Assembly: GCF_012570745.1 (NCBI RefSeq)
Contig: NZ_CP046212.1
Span: 188,118 to 252,117 of the forward strand
Source: Enterobacteriaceae endosymbiont of Donacia dentata
GTDB taxonomy: Bacteria; Pseudomonadota; Gammaproteobacteria; Enterobacterales; Enterobacteriaceae
Reading direction: 5' to 3'
DNA: 64,000 nt
Part shown: positions 9,831 through 19,951 of the stretch, piece after piece
Position numbering within the stretch: position 1 is the stretch's first letter
Layout: every line of letters starts with the position of its first letter
Notes under the pieces: generated by a model
Seen by the model: only the letters and a program-made list of their open reading frames with translations
Database searches by the model: none
Told to the model about the DNA's origin: nothing
Made by a program: the position numbers and the translations under genes

Positions 9831-10610
9831 ATGAAAAAATTTTTGATTATTGCAAACTGGAAATTAAATGGAAATTTTAATTTTATAAAAAAAAATATAA
9901 ATATAATAAAAGAAAAAATAGGTAATTCATTATATTTTTGTAAATTAGCAATAGCTCCACCATATGTATATATAAATTATATATTTAATTATTTAAAAAA
10001 TACATCAGTAGACCTCGTAGCACAAAATGTAGATATTCATAAAATTGGTTCTTTTACTGGTGAAATATCTATAGATATGTTAAAAGATGTAGGTGTAAAA
10101 TATGTAATAATTGGTCATTCAGAAAGAAGAATAAATCATTATGAAAATAATAATTTTATAGCTAAAAAATTTGTCTTAACAAAAAAAAATGGATTAATTC
10201 CGATTTTATGTCTTGGAGAAACAAAAGAAGAAAAAAATGAAAATAAAACAGAAAAAATTTGTATTGATCAAATTAATTCTATATTAAAAATATGTGATGT
10301 TAAAATATTTCATAATACTATTATAGCTTATGAACCTATTTGGGCTATTGGTTCTGGTAAAATTGCAGATGTATATGAAATACAAAAAACTATTAATTTT
10401 ATTAAAAAATATCTTTCATCTATAAATCAAAAAATATCCGATAACATCATCTTTCAATATGGTGGTTCTATTGATAAGAATAATATTCATGATTTATTTC
10501 AAATAAACAATATTGATGGTTTATTAGTAGGAAAAGCTTCTTTAACAATAGAAAATTTTATATTTTTAGTTAAAAAAGCTGAAAAAGAAATAAATTTATT
10601 GAGGTCTTAA
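9831..10610 (+). CDS. tpiA: Triosephosphate isomerase
   Basis: 259 residues against 255 in E. coli. It interconverts dihydroxyacetone phosphate and glyceraldehyde 3-phosphate in glycolysis. Catalytic residues are all visible: the N-terminal ANWKLNGN with Lys11, His96 in IIGHSERR, and Glu168 in AYEPIWAIGSGK. The phosphate-gripping YGGSI lies near the C-terminus. The ATG follows AAGGAAAAT. The last 15 bases overlap the 3' end of convergent lysS, leaving no room for a terminator outside coding sequence. Confidence 0.97.
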   Translation: MKKFLIIANWKLNGNFNFIKKNINIIKEKIGNSLYFCKLAIAPPYVYINYIFNYLKNTSVDLVAQNVDIHKIGSFTGEISIDMLKDVGVKYVIIGHSERRINHYENNNFIAKKFVLTKKNGLIPILCLGETKEEKNENKTEKICIDQINSILKICDVKIFHNTIIAYEPIWAIGSGKIADVYEIQKTINFIKKYLSSINQKISDNIIFQYGGSIDKNNIHDLFQINNIDGLLVGKASLTIENFIFLVKKAEKEINLLRS

Positions 10611-12113
10611 CATAGGAAATAAAATTATATCTCTTATAGATTTAGAATTAGTAAATAACATAACTAATCTATCAATTCCTAATCCTAAACCTGCAGTAGG
10701 AGGTAAACCATATTCTAACGCTTCTATATAATCTTGATCATAAAAATTTTCATAAATATTATTTTTTTTAGTATTATTAATTTCTTTTAAATTATCTTGT
10801 TGTTTAAATCTTTTTTTTTGTTCTTCTGGATCATTTAATTCAGAAAAACCATTTGCTATTTCCATTCCACAAATAAAAAATTCAAATCTATCAGTAATTA
10901 AAGGATTTAAATCATTACTTCTTGATAAAGGAGATATTTCAACAGGATATTCTGTAATAAAAGTTGGTTCTATAATTTTATTAGCAATTTTTACATCAAA
11001 AATTTCGGAAATAATTTTACCTTTACTCCATTTTTTATTTATTTTAACATTTAATGAATTACTAATTTTTATTAAAATATTAATATCTTCTAAATTATCT
11101 AAAGAAAAATTTGGATAAAAAAAGATAATAGATTCTTTCATTGTTAATATATTAAATTTATTATTTAAATTAAAAACAATACCATTGTATTCTAATACAG
11201 AATTATTAAATATTGATTTATATATTTTTTTAAATAAATTTTCAAATAAAATCATTAAATCTTTATAATCAGAATATGCTACATACATTTCCATCATTGT
11301 AAATTCAGGATTATGTTGAGTAGAAATACCTTCATTACGAAAATTTCTATTAATTTCAAAAATTTTATTAAAACCTCCAATAACAAGACGTTTTAAATAT
11401 AATTCAGGTGCTACACGTAAATACATATTTATGTTATATGTATTATGATGTGTTATAAAAGGTTTTGCTAAAGCTCCTCCAGGTATATTATGCATCATAG
11501 GAGTTTCGACTTCAATAAAATTCATTTCATTCATTAAATTACGAATATTTAATATAATTTTAGATCTTATTTTAAATACATTACGTGTTTTTTCATTTAC
11601 AATTAAATCTAAATATCTTTTTCTGTATTTTATTTCTTTATTTTGTAACCCATGATATTTATCAGGTAATGGTCTAATTGCTTTTGTTAATAAATAAATT
11701 TTTGTACAAAAAATTGATAAAACATTAGTTTTAGTTTTAAAAATATTACCAATTATACCTATAATATCTCCAATATTATATTCTTTTAAAAATTTTTTAT
11801 ATTTTTCAACAGATATACTATTTTGAGATATATAAACTTGTATTTTTCCTGTATAATCTTGAATGTTAATAAAAGAAGCTTTACCCATAATTCTTAAATT
11901 TACTATACGTCCTGCAATACGAAATAATTTTTTATCTTTTAAAGAAAAATTTTTATTATTGAATTCTTGATATATATTATCACATGTAATATTAATTTTA
12001 AAATTATTAGGAAAAGCAATATTTTTTTTTCTTAATTTTGTTAATTTTTTATGTCGAAACTTTACTTCATTATTATTAATACTTTTATTTAAAAAATATT
12101 TATTTTCAGACAT
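10596..12113 (-). CDS. lysS: Lysyl-tRNA synthetase (class II)
   Basis: 505 residues, the same as E. coli LysS. It charges tRNA-Lys, whose demand is very high given the Lys-rich proteome. The N-terminal OB-fold anticodon-binding domain (about 60-170) includes RIMGKASFINIQDYTGKIQV. The catalytic core has motif 1 in MNEMNFIEVETPMMHNIPGG, motif 2 in FEINRNFRNEGISTQHNPEF and motif 3 in GLGLGIDRLVMLF. It lies 16 bases downstream of prfB, the conserved prfB-lysS operon. No residue I checked is missing. Confidence 0.97.
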   Translation of the reverse strand: MSENKYFLNKSINNNEVKFRHKKLTKLRKKNIAFPNNFKINITCDNIYQEFNNKNFSLKDKKLFRIAGRIVNLRIMGKASFINIQDYTGKIQVYISQNSISVEKYKKFLKEYNIGDIIGIIGNIFKTKTNVLSIFCTKIYLLTKAIRPLPDKYHGLQNKEIKYRKRYLDLIVNEKTRNVFKIRSKIILNIRNLMNEMNFIEVETPMMHNIPGGALAKPFITHHNTYNINMYLRVAPELYLKRLVIGGFNKIFEINRNFRNEGISTQHNPEFTMMEMYVAYSDYKDLMILFENLFKKIYKSIFNNSVLEYNGIVFNLNNKFNILTMKESIIFFYPNFSLDNLEDINILIKISNSLNVKINKKWSKGKIISEIFDVKIANKIIEPTFITEYPVEISPLSRSNDLNPLITDRFEFFICGMEIANGFSELNDPEEQKKRFKQQDNLKEINNTKKNNIYENFYDQDYIEALEYGLPPTAGLGLGIDRLVMLFTNSKSIRDIILFPMLRPQ

Positions 12114-12129
12114 AATAGAAATCCTATAT

Positions 12130-13228
12130 TTATAAACCTAATTTTAAACTAGCTTGAATAAATTTATCTATATTACCATTAAGTACAAAATTTACATCAT
12201 TAATTTCTATACCAGTTCTCATATCTTTTATTCTTGAATCATCTAATATATAAGAACGTATTTGATACCCCCAACTAATATTAAATTTCTGTTGTTCAAT
12301 TTTTTTTTGTTTTTTTTGTTTTATTTTATTTGTTAATTCATATAATTTAAATTTAATTTGTTTCATTGCTTGATTTTTATTTTGATGTTGTGATCTATTA
12401 CTTTGACATTGTGTAACTATTCCTGTAGGAATATGTGTAATACGTACTGCTGATTCTGTACGATTAATATGTTGTCCTCCAGCTCCAGAAGCTCTATAAA
12501 CATCGATACGCAAATCTTCTGTATTAAGAGATATACTATTTTCATTTTTAATATCTGGATAAATAAAAGTTGAAACAAAAGAAGTATGTCTTCTTCCGGA
12601 AGAACTAAAAGGACTTTTTCTAACTAAACGATGAATTCCACTTTCAGTACGTAACCATCCAAAAGCATAATTTCCAACAATATGTATTGTTGCTGATTTT
12701 ATTCCTATAACTTCTCCTGGTGTTTCATTAATTATTGTGGTTTTGAATTTTTTTTGTACAGCCCACTTTAAATACATTTTCATAATGATTTTTGCCCAAT
12801 CTTGAGATTCTATACCTCCTGATCCAGATTGAATATCTATAAAACAATTTTTGTTATCATTTTTTTTAATAAAAATTTTTTGTAATTCTAAATTATTTAT
12901 TTTATTTTGTAACTCAGCTAATATTTTTATAGATTCTTTTAATATTATTTTATCATTAGTATCAATAGCTAAATTTATCAATTCATTAATATCAATAATT
13001 TCTTGATTAATTGTATCTAAAGAAAATAACAAATTTTCTATATTTGATTTTTTTTTATTTAAATTAAGAATATAATTAATATTATTCCAAATATTAGGAT
13101 TTTGTAGTTTATTATTTATTTTTAATAATTTTTTTTTATATTTTATATAATTAAAGAAACCCCCTAATAAAAATATTTTTTTTTTTTATTTTTTTTAAAT
13201 TATTTTTTATTAAATAAATTTCTAACAT
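12130..13228 (-). CDS. prfB: Peptide chain release factor 2, with programmed +1 frameshift at a UAA codon
   Basis: RF2 releases peptides at UAA and UGA. The uninterrupted frame is only 12130-13032, but the gene starts at the ATG 13228-13226, behind AGGGAAATAAG. It encodes 25 residues ending IRGFL, then a stop as codon 26 (13153-13151), exactly where E. coli prfB has its UGA. The recoding signals are present: Shine-Dalgarno-like AGGGGG (13165-13160), three bases, then the slippery CTT. Slipping one base forward reads Asn-Tyr-Ile-Lys and joins the main frame, giving 365 residues, the E. coli length. The anticodon-like SPF (KSPFSSSG) and catalytic GGQ (GAGGQHINRTES) are intact. The oddity is that the stop is UAA, not UGA. 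Confidence 0.93.
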
Positions 13229-13351
13229 CTTATTTCCCTAATTTATAAATAAATAAACAAGAAATATTAAATTTAATTTATAAATAAAATTATAGTTATT
13301 AAAGTTTTTTGATATGAAAAATTTAAAAAAATATTTATTTATACACTACAC

Positions 13352-13424
13352 TGGCCCTTGTTGGATTTGAACCAACGACCTAACGATTATGAGTCGTTTG
13401 CTCTAACCACTGAGCTAAAGGGCC
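13352..13424 (-). tRNA. ileX: tRNA-Ile2 (anticodon CAU, lysidine type)
   Basis: A 73-nt cloverleaf: acceptor GGCCCTT/AAGGGCC with discriminator A, D arm AGCTCAGTGGTTAGAGC, anticodon stem ACGA/TCGT around loop CTCATAA (CAU), and T arm TTGGTTCAAATCCAA. A CAU tRNA may be Met or Ile2. The acceptor stem, D arm and anticodon stem match E. coli tRNA-Ile2 (GGCCCC... ACTCATAAT) rather than elongator Met (GGCTACG...). It would need lysidine at C34, made by TilS, which is encoded at 45351. CCA is not encoded. Confidence 0.9.
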
Positions 13425-13484
13425 ATACTATAACTATAGTATTAAATATTTTTAAATTTATTTCAATTAAATTTATTATTTTTT

Positions 13485-14939
13485 TTAATTAACTAAATAT
13501 AATTTATGATTTCCTCTTAAAATATATAAAAGAATTAATGATGGTTTTTTATTTAAAATTTTTTGAACATCATTTATATTTTTAATAGGTTTTTGATTAA
13601 TCTGTATTATTATGTCACCTTTTCTTAAACCTATTATTGATGCTGGAGAATTTTTTAAAACTTTATTTACTTGTACACTAGTTTTTTGAATATTTTTAAA
13701 AATATAAATTTTATTTTTTAATTTAATATTATTTAAATATACTCCTTCAATACCATAATAAATAATATTTTCAGAATCATCATCATCATTATAATTTTTA
13801 ATTTTAACATGAACTGTTTTAAAAGTTCCTTTTCTTATAATTCCTAATTTAACAACAGTACCTCTAATAAAAGAACTTATTTTTGCTTTTAATAAAGCAT
13901 AACTATCAATAGTTTTCCCATTTAGTGAAATAATAATATCACCTACTTGTAACTCATTATCTTTAGATATTTTTATAATTTCACGAACAAAAACTCCTTT
14001 ATTTATATTATAAATTCGTAAAATTTTTGTTAATTCTGGTTCTAAATTAACTGCATTAATTCCTAAAGAACCTCTTTTAATTTTACCAAATCTAATAAAT
14101 TGATTAACTAAATTCATAACAGTATTACTAGGTATAGCAAAGCCAATTCCAATATTACCTTCATGAGGAGCAAATATAGCTGTATTAATTCCAATTAAAT
14201 CTCCATTTAAATTAACTAAAGCTCCTCCAGAACTTCCACGATTAATTGCAGCATCAGTTTGGATAAAATTTTCAAAACTTTCAATATTAAGTCCAGTACG
14301 TCCTAATCCTGATATAATTCCTGATGTAACAGTTTCTCCTAATGCATATGGATTACCTATTGCTATTGTATAATCTCCTATTTTTAAATTATCAGAATTT
14401 GCTATTTTAAGACTTTTAAGATTATTTGTTTTTCCTACAATTCTTATTAAAGCTATATCTGTTTTTGGATCTCTCCCTATTATTTTTGCTTCATATATTT
14501 TTCCATTATTTAATTCAACTGAAATATAATTAGCATGATTTATTACATGATTATTAGTAATAATTAAACCTTTTTTAGCATTTATAATGACTCCAGAACC
14601 AATTGAATGAAATTTTTGTTCAAGAACATTATTATTGTTTCCACAAATAGGAGTATTCTCATATGGAGAACCTTCTTTACAAAGTAAAAAATGTTCTCTT
14701 AAATATTGTTCTACTTGTGGAGGTAATTTGTATTCATATACAAATGTACTACCTTGAACATCAATATTAACAACTGAAGGAATTACTTTCGCTAGTATAG
14801 GAGCTAGACTAGGTAATAAATAGTTATTATTTAATTTTTTTGTGAAATTAGGTAATAATTTAGCATTTATATTTTTAGGTACTACTATAAATATAGTAAC
14901 AAAAAAAAATAAACAAAAAATAATTTTGATTTTTTTCAT
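13485..14939 (-). CDS. degP: Periplasmic serine protease/chaperone DegP (HtrA)
   Basis: 484 residues against 474 in E. coli. DegP degrades or protects misfolded envelope proteins. A signal peptide (KIIFCLFFFVTIFIVV, cleavage near NINA) is followed by the trypsin-like domain. His131 is in TNNHVI, Asp161 in DPKTDIALI and Ser237 in NRGSSGGA; Ser replaces the usual Asn in GNSGG. Two PDZ domains follow (about 285-375 and 395-484). The long LA loop with the DegP-specific cysteine pair (CKEGSPYENTPIC) separates it from DegQ and DegS. It diverges from rpiA across 227 bases of A+T-rich DNA. It is a natural partner of BamA and Skp encoded here. Confidence 0.95.
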   Translation of the reverse strand: MKKIKIIFCLFFFVTIFIVVPKNINAKLLPNFTKKLNNNYLLPSLAPILAKVIPSVVNIDVQGSTFVYEYKLPPQVEQYLREHFLLCKEGSPYENTPICGNNNNVLEQKFHSIGSGVIINAKKGLIITNNHVINHANYISVELNNGKIYEAKIIGRDPKTDIALIRIVGKTNNLKSLKIANSDNLKIGDYTIAIGNPYALGETVTSGIISGLGRTGLNIESFENFIQTDAAINRGSSGGALVNLNGDLIGINTAIFAPHEGNIGIGFAIPSNTVMNLVNQFIRFGKIKRGSLGINAVNLEPELTKILRIYNINKGVFVREIIKISKDNELQVGDIIISLNGKTIDSYALLKAKISSFIRGTVVKLGIIRKGTFKTVHVKIKNYNDDDDSENIIYYGIEGVYLNNIKLKNKIYIFKNIQKTSVQVNKVLKNSPASIIGLRKGDIIIQINQKPIKNINDVQKILNKKPSLILLYILRGNHKLYLVN

Positions 14940-15166
14940 TATATAATCTCATAATAAAATTTACTATAAAATAACTTATATTTTATATTAATAAAATATA
15001 AATTTGAGTAAATAATAAAAAATTATTTTTAATTAATAATTTTAAATTTTTTTAATTAAAAAATTGTAATTTATAAAATTTTATTGTTAATAAATAATAT
15101 ACAAAATTTTTTACAAATTATTATACTTAATATAATATAAACTTTATTTTATATAAAGTAATATAT

Positions 15167-15835
15167 ATGCTTAATAAATTAAAAAATATTGCAGCAAAAA
15201 CTGCAGTAACATTTATTAAAAATAATAGTATTATTGGTATTGGTTCTGGAACTACAATATCTCATTTTATAGATATTTTATCTACTGTAAAAAAGAATAT
15301 TAATATTAAAGGAGTAGTATCTGCTTCTAAAAGTTCTACAGAAAAACTAAAAAAATATAATTTTAATATTTATGAAATTAATAAAATAAATAAAATTGGA
15401 ATATATTTTGATGGTGCCGATGAAATAAATAATAAAATGCAAATGATAAAAGGAGGTGGAGCTGCATTAACTAATGAAAAAATTATATCTAGTTTTTCTG
15501 ATTTATTTATTTGTATTATAGATCAATCAAAATATGTTAAAAATTTAGGTAAATTACATCCTTTACCTATAGAAATAATACCTTCAGCCAAAAATTTTAT
15601 TACTAAAAAATTATTATATATAGGAGCTACAGTTAAACTTCGTACCAATGTAATTACAGAACATGGTAATTTGATTTTAGATGTATATAAATTAAATATT
15701 TATGATGCTGTTCAAACAGAAAAATATATAAATAATATTCCTGGAGTAGTTACTGTTGGTTTATTTACACAAAGGTGTGCTGATATAATTATAGTGGGAA
15801 ACTATAATTATAAAGTATCCATATATTATAAATAA
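15167..15835 (+). CDS. rpiA: Ribose-5-phosphate isomerase A
   Basis: 222 residues against 219 in E. coli. It interconverts ribose 5-phosphate and ribulose 5-phosphate for nucleotide and histidine precursors. Motifs include IGIGSGTTISHFID near the N-terminus, FDGADEINNKMQMIKGGGAA with the catalytic Asp, then NEKIISS and GKLHPLPIEIIP. The C-terminal PGVVTVGLF is also typical. It has no strong ribosome-binding site. It is the first gene of a plus-strand series rpiA-dapF-uvrD-corA. Confidence 0.97.
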   Translation: MLNKLKNIAAKTAVTFIKNNSIIGIGSGTTISHFIDILSTVKKNINIKGVVSASKSSTEKLKKYNFNIYEINKINKIGIYFDGADEINNKMQMIKGGGAALTNEKIISSFSDLFICIIDQSKYVKNLGKLHPLPIEIIPSAKNFITKKLLYIGATVKLRTNVITEHGNLILDVYKLNIYDAVQTEKYINNIPGVVTVGLFTQRCADIIIVGNYNYKVSIYYK

Positions 15836-15858
15836 AAATTAGATTAAATATAAATTAT

Positions 15859-16689
15859 ATGAAAATAAAATTTACAAAAATGCATGCATTAGGTAATGAT
15901 TTCATCATCATAAATAATATTAATAAAAAAATTTTTTTAAATAATAAAATTATAAAAAAATTATCTAATAGATATACAGGTATAGGTTTTGATCAATTAT
16001 TATTAATAAAATTATCATCAAATAAAAATATTGATTTTCATTATAAAATTTTTAATTGTGATGGTAGTGAAGTAGAACAATGTGGTAATGGAGTACGTTG
16101 TATTGCTCAATATTTAAGAATAAAAAAATTAATTTTTAAAAAAAACATATGTTTAAGTACAAAAAATCGTATAATATACTTAAATATTTTAAATGAAAAA
16201 GAAGTTTTAGTAAATATGGGTATTCCTTTATTTAATCCACAAAATATTCCTTTTTTAACTAAAAAAATTAAAAAAAATTATAAAATTTATTTTCAAAATA
16301 AATTTATTAATTTTAATGTTGTTTCATTAGGAAATCCACATTGTGTTATACAAGTAAAAAAATTAGTAAATACTCCAGTATCTTTAATAGGTTCATTTAT
16401 ATCAAAAAATAAAATATTTCCAGAAAAAATTAACGTTATATTTATGGAATATATAGATATAACTAATATTAAATTAAGAGTTTTTGAAAGAGGAGTAGGA
16501 GAAACTAATGCTTGCGGATCTGGTGCATGTGCAGCTGTAGCTGTTGGAATTAAAAAAAAAATTTTATCTCAAGAAGTAAAAGTAAATTTAATTGGAGGTA
16601 TTATAAAAATATTCTGGAAAGGTAATAATGAAAATTTATTTATGCAAGGAGATGCTAACTATATTTATGATGGTGAAATAATATTATAA
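15859..16689 (+). CDS. dapF: Diaminopimelate epimerase
   Basis: 276 residues against 274 in E. coli. It converts LL-DAP to meso-DAP for lysine and peptidoglycan. The two catalytic cysteines are present: Cys75 in NCDGSEVEQCGNGVRC and Cys219 in GETNACGSGACAAV. MHALGNDFI and LGNPHCVI are also conserved. In E. coli dapF is followed by yigA, xerC, yigB, uvrD and corA. Here only uvrD and corA remain, so a cytosolic recombinase locus (xerC) has been deleted. It supports lysine provisioning together with dapE at 35456. Confidence 0.97.
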   Translation: MKIKFTKMHALGNDFIIINNINKKIFLNNKIIKKLSNRYTGIGFDQLLLIKLSSNKNIDFHYKIFNCDGSEVEQCGNGVRCIAQYLRIKKLIFKKNICLSTKNRIIYLNILNEKEVLVNMGIPLFNPQNIPFLTKKIKKNYKIYFQNKFINFNVVSLGNPHCVIQVKKLVNTPVSLIGSFISKNKIFPEKINVIFMEYIDITNIKLRVFERGVGETNACGSGACAAVAVGIKKKILSQEVKVNLIGGIIKIFWKGNNENLFMQGDANYIYDGEIIL

Positions 16690-16740
16690 TAATTTTTTTA
16701 TTTTAACAAATATAATTATTAATTAAGATTTTCATAATAA

Positions 16741-18918
16741 ATGAAAAATATAAATTTATTAAAAAATTTAAATGATAAACAAAAAGAAGTAGTTTCTGAA
16801 AGTAGAAAAAATCTATTAATATTAGCTGGGGCAGGAAGTGGTAAAACTCTTGTATTAATAAGAAGAATTGCATGGTTAATTCATAAAGAAAATTGTTCTC
16901 CTAAATCAATTTTAGCTGTAACTTTTACAAATAAAGCAGCATTAGAATTAAAAAAAAGAATTAAAATATTATTAAATAATAATCAAAAAAATAATATTTG
17001 GATAGGTACATTTCACAGTTTTGCTTATCATTTATTAAGAATTCATTATTTAGAGGCTGGATTACCTAAAAATTTTCAAATTATAGATAGTTATGATCAA
17101 AAAAATTTAATTAAAAGAATTTTAAAGAAAATGTCTTTAAAAGACAAAATTTATTCTATAAAAAATATAATTAGTTATATAAATAATCTTAAAAATAATT
17201 TATATAATAAAAATATAATTTACAAAAATAATTTATATAATATTAATTTATCTAAAATATATGATGAATATCAAAATTTTTGTAAAATAACAGAAGTTAT
17301 TGATTTTAATGAATTAATTTTATGTTTGTATAAATTATTTCTAAATAATCCTAATATATTAAAAATATATCAAAAGAGATTTAAAAATATTTTAATAGAT
17401 GAATTTCAAGATACAAATGATATACAGTATAAATTTATATCTTTATTATATAACAAACATTACGATACTAAAATAGTTCTTGTTGGTGATGATGATCAAT
17501 CAATTTATGGATGGAGAGGGGCAAAAATAGAAAATATTAATCATTTTTTAAAAGATTTTGATAATGTTAAAATAATTTTGTTAGAACAAAATTATCGTTC
17601 TACTTCTAATATCTTAAATGCAGCAAATAAATTAATTTCATATAATGAAATTAGACAGAAAAAAAAATTATGGACTAATTCAGATAATGGAAAATTAATT
17701 TCAATATATTATGCATTAAACGAATTTGATGAAGCAGAATATATTGCTAAATATATAAAAAAAAATTTTTTTAAAAAAAATATAAAATTAAATAATTGTG
17801 CAATTCTTTATAGAAATAATGTTCAGTCTCGTGTTCTAGAAGAAACTATGTTAAAATTTTCTATTCCTTATCAAATTTATGGAGGAATACATTTTTTTCA
17901 ACGTAATGAAATAAAAAATACATTAGCTTATTTAAGATTAATATCTAATTTTAATGATGATAATTCTTTTGAAAAAATTATTAATATTCCAAAAAGAGGA
18001 ATTGGATGTAATACATTAAAAATTATAAAATTTGTATCTGAAAAATTTGTTTTAACATTATGGCAATCTAGTATTTATATCTTAAAAAAGAAAAAATACC
18101 TAAATAAAATTAATTTAAATTCATTAAAAAAATTTATTAACTTAATTAAAAAATTAAAAAAAAATATAATTGGAAAATCATTATCAATTATTATTGAAGA
18201 AACTATAAAAAATTCTGGATTATGGCATATGTATAATCAAAATTGTTTATTTGAAAATAATTTTAATAAAATAAATAATTTAAAAGAATTTATCAATGCT
18301 GCAAATCATTTTATGAATATTTCATTTAACGATAATAAAAAAAATAATTTGATAGATTTTTTATCTAAAATTTTATTATTAACTGATGATATTAATGTAA
18401 AACAAAAAAATAATCATTGTGATTATAATTTTGTACAAATGATGACAATACATGCTTCTAAAGGATTAGAATTTTCTAAAGTATTTATAATTGGGATGGA
18501 AGAAGGAATTTTCCCTAATAAAATATCTTTTAATGAAAAAGATATAAATGAAGAAAGACGTTTAGCATATGTAGGAATTACTAGAGCTAAAAAAAAATTA
18601 ACATTGATTTATACAAAAAAACGTTATTTATACGGTAAAGAAATAAATTCAATACCATCAAGATTTCTTAATGAATTACCAGAAAATTGTATTAAAAAAA
18701 TTAATTATTTAAAAGATAAAAATATATCTCTTAACAATAATATTCTAAAAAAGAAAAAATATTTCATAGGACAAAATGTTTATCATAAAATTTTTGGTAA
18801 AGGAATTATTCTAAATATAGAAATATCAAAAGATAATAAAAAATTACAAATTAAATTTAGTAATAAAAAAATAAGATGGATAATGTCTAATTACATACAA
18901 ATTTATGTTATAAAATAG
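16741..18918 (+). CDS. uvrD: DNA helicase II (UvrD)
   Basis: 725 residues against 720 in E. coli. UvrD is a superfamily 1 3'-5' helicase of nucleotide-excision and mismatch repair. Walker A LAGAGSGKTLVLIRRIAWL is at about 28-46. Further motifs are AVTFTNKAA (Ia), IDEFQDTND (II), VGDDDQSIYGWRGA (III), LEQNYRSTSNIL (IV), MTIHASKGLEF (V) and EERRLAYVGITRA (VI). The C-terminal Tudor-like RNA-polymerase-binding segment (YFIGQNVYHKIFGKG) is kept, which separates UvrD from Rep. It lies between dapF and corA as in E. coli. The stop is UAG. Its keep is notable in a genome this reduced. Confidence 0.95.
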   Translation: MKNINLLKNLNDKQKEVVSESRKNLLILAGAGSGKTLVLIRRIAWLIHKENCSPKSILAVTFTNKAALELKKRIKILLNNNQKNNIWIGTFHSFAYHLLRIHYLEAGLPKNFQIIDSYDQKNLIKRILKKMSLKDKIYSIKNIISYINNLKNNLYNKNIIYKNNLYNINLSKIYDEYQNFCKITEVIDFNELILCLYKLFLNNPNILKIYQKRFKNILIDEFQDTNDIQYKFISLLYNKHYDTKIVLVGDDDQSIYGWRGAKIENINHFLKDFDNVKIILLEQNYRSTSNILNAANKLISYNEIRQKKKLWTNSDNGKLISIYYALNEFDEAEYIAKYIKKNFFKKNIKLNNCAILYRNNVQSRVLEETMLKFSIPYQIYGGIHFFQRNEIKNTLAYLRLISNFNDDNSFEKIINIPKRGIGCNTLKIIKFVSEKFVLTLWQSSIYILKKKKYLNKINLNSLKKFINLIKKLKKNIIGKSLSIIIEETIKNSGLWHMYNQNCLFENNFNKINNLKEFINAANHFMNISFNDNKKNNLIDFLSKILLLTDDINVKQKNNHCDYNFVQMMTIHASKGLEFSKVFIIGMEEGIFPNKISFNEKDINEERRLAYVGITRAKKKLTLIYTKKRYLYGKEINSIPSRFLNELPENCIKKINYLKDKNISLNNNILKKKKYFIGQNVYHKIFGKGIILNIEISKDNKKLQIKFSNKKIRWIMSNYIQIYVIK

Positions 18919-19000
18919 TATTATTTATTAAAATTAAATTTAAAAAATAATTCTATAAAAATTTTATTAAAAATAATATTTTAAATTATTAGGAGTTGTA

Positions 19001-19951
19001 ATGTTAAATATTTTTAAAATATATAATAATCATTTAATAAATTTAGAATTAAATGATTCTAATGATTTTTTAGAAGCAATTTGGGTTGATTTAATTAAGC
19101 CAGAAAAAAATGAAAGGGAAAAAATATACCATTTGCTTGGACAAAATTTAGTTACTCGTCCAGAATTAGAAGATATAGAAGCATCTGCAAGATTTTTTGA
19201 AAATAAAGAAGGCTTACATATACATTCTTTCTTTTTTTATAAAGATAAAGATAATCATGCATGTACTACTACTGTAGCATTTACAATTAAAAATAATAGA
19301 TTATATACTTTAAGAGAAAGAGAATTACCGACTTTTCGATTATATATAATACGTACTAATAATAATACCATGATATATGGTAATCCTTATGAATTATTAT
19401 TAGATCTTTTAGAGACTAAAATTGAACAATTAGCTGATGAAATAGAAAACATATATAGTGATTTAGAATATTTAAGTTGTATTATTATGAAAGGACATCA
19501 AAATAAAAAATTTGATAACGCACTTTCTACTTTAGCTGAATTAGAAGATATTGGTTGGAAAGTAAGATTATGTTTAATGGATACACAAAGAGCAGTAAAT
19601 TTTTTAATGAGAAAAACTAGATTACCTAGTAATCAAATAGAACAAGCAAGAGAAATTTCTAGAGATATTGAATCATTATTACCACATAATGAATCATTAT
19701 TTCAAAAAGTTAATTTTTTAATGCAAGCTGCTATGGGATTTATTAATATAGAACAAAATAGAATAATTAAAATTTTTTCATTAGTTTCTGTAATATTTTT
19801 GCCTCCTACTTTAGTAGCATCTAATTATGGTATGAATTTTACTTTTTTACCAGAATTAAAGTGGAAATATGGTTATTTATATGCAATCATCATAATGATT
19901 ATATCAGCTTTAGCTCCTTATTTTTATTTTAAAAGAAAAAAATGGCTATAA
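19001..19951 (+). CDS. corA: Magnesium/cobalt transport protein CorA
   Basis: 316 residues, the same as E. coli CorA. It forms a pentameric inner-membrane channel for Mg2+. A large cytoplasmic domain with long helices (about 130-250) is followed by two C-terminal membrane spans (about 254-280 and 290-312). The YGMNF selectivity signature joins them, and the protein ends in a basic RKKWL tail. AGGAGTTGTAATG is one of the best ribosome-binding sites in the window. It follows uvrD as in E. coli. It is likely the main Mg2+ entry route; no other transporter is visible here. Confidence 0.96.
   Translation: MLNIFKIYNNHLINLELNDSNDFLEAIWVDLIKPEKNEREKIYHLLGQNLVTRPELEDIEASARFFENKEGLHIHSFFFYKDKDNHACTTTVAFTIKNNRLYTLRERELPTFRLYIIRTNNNTMIYGNPYELLLDLLETKIEQLADEIENIYSDLEYLSCIIMKGHQNKKFDNALSTLAELEDIGWKVRLCLMDTQRAVNFLMRKTRLPSNQIEQAREISRDIESLLPHNESLFQKVNFLMQAAMGFINIEQNRIIKIFSLVSVIFLPPTLVASNYGMNFTFLPELKWKYGYLYAIIIMIISALAPYFYFKRKKWL

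Noticed and set aside
13169..13200. Long A/T homopolymer run in the prfB 5' region as a possible assembly error
   Set aside because: The frame through it gives exactly 25 codons before the recoding site, as in E. coli, so the run length is probably right.
13033..13228. prfB as a truncated or frameshifted pseudogene
   Set aside because: The upstream 25 codons, AGGGGG and CTT signal and the +1 continuation reconstruct a 365-residue RF2 colinear with E. coli, so it is programmed recoding rather than decay.
13485..14939. Assignment as DegQ or DegS
   Set aside because: The long LA loop with the paired cysteines and two PDZ domains fits DegP; DegS has one PDZ domain and a membrane anchor, and DegQ lacks this loop.
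14976..15001. 11-bp A/T inverted repeat in the degP-rpiA divergent spacer
   Set aside because: Pure A/T stems of this size are expected by chance at this composition, and it has no G-C pair or special position.
16741..18918. Assignment as Rep helicase
   Set aside because: The N-terminus, length and C-terminal Tudor-like segment fit UvrD, as does the dapF-uvrD-corA synteny.
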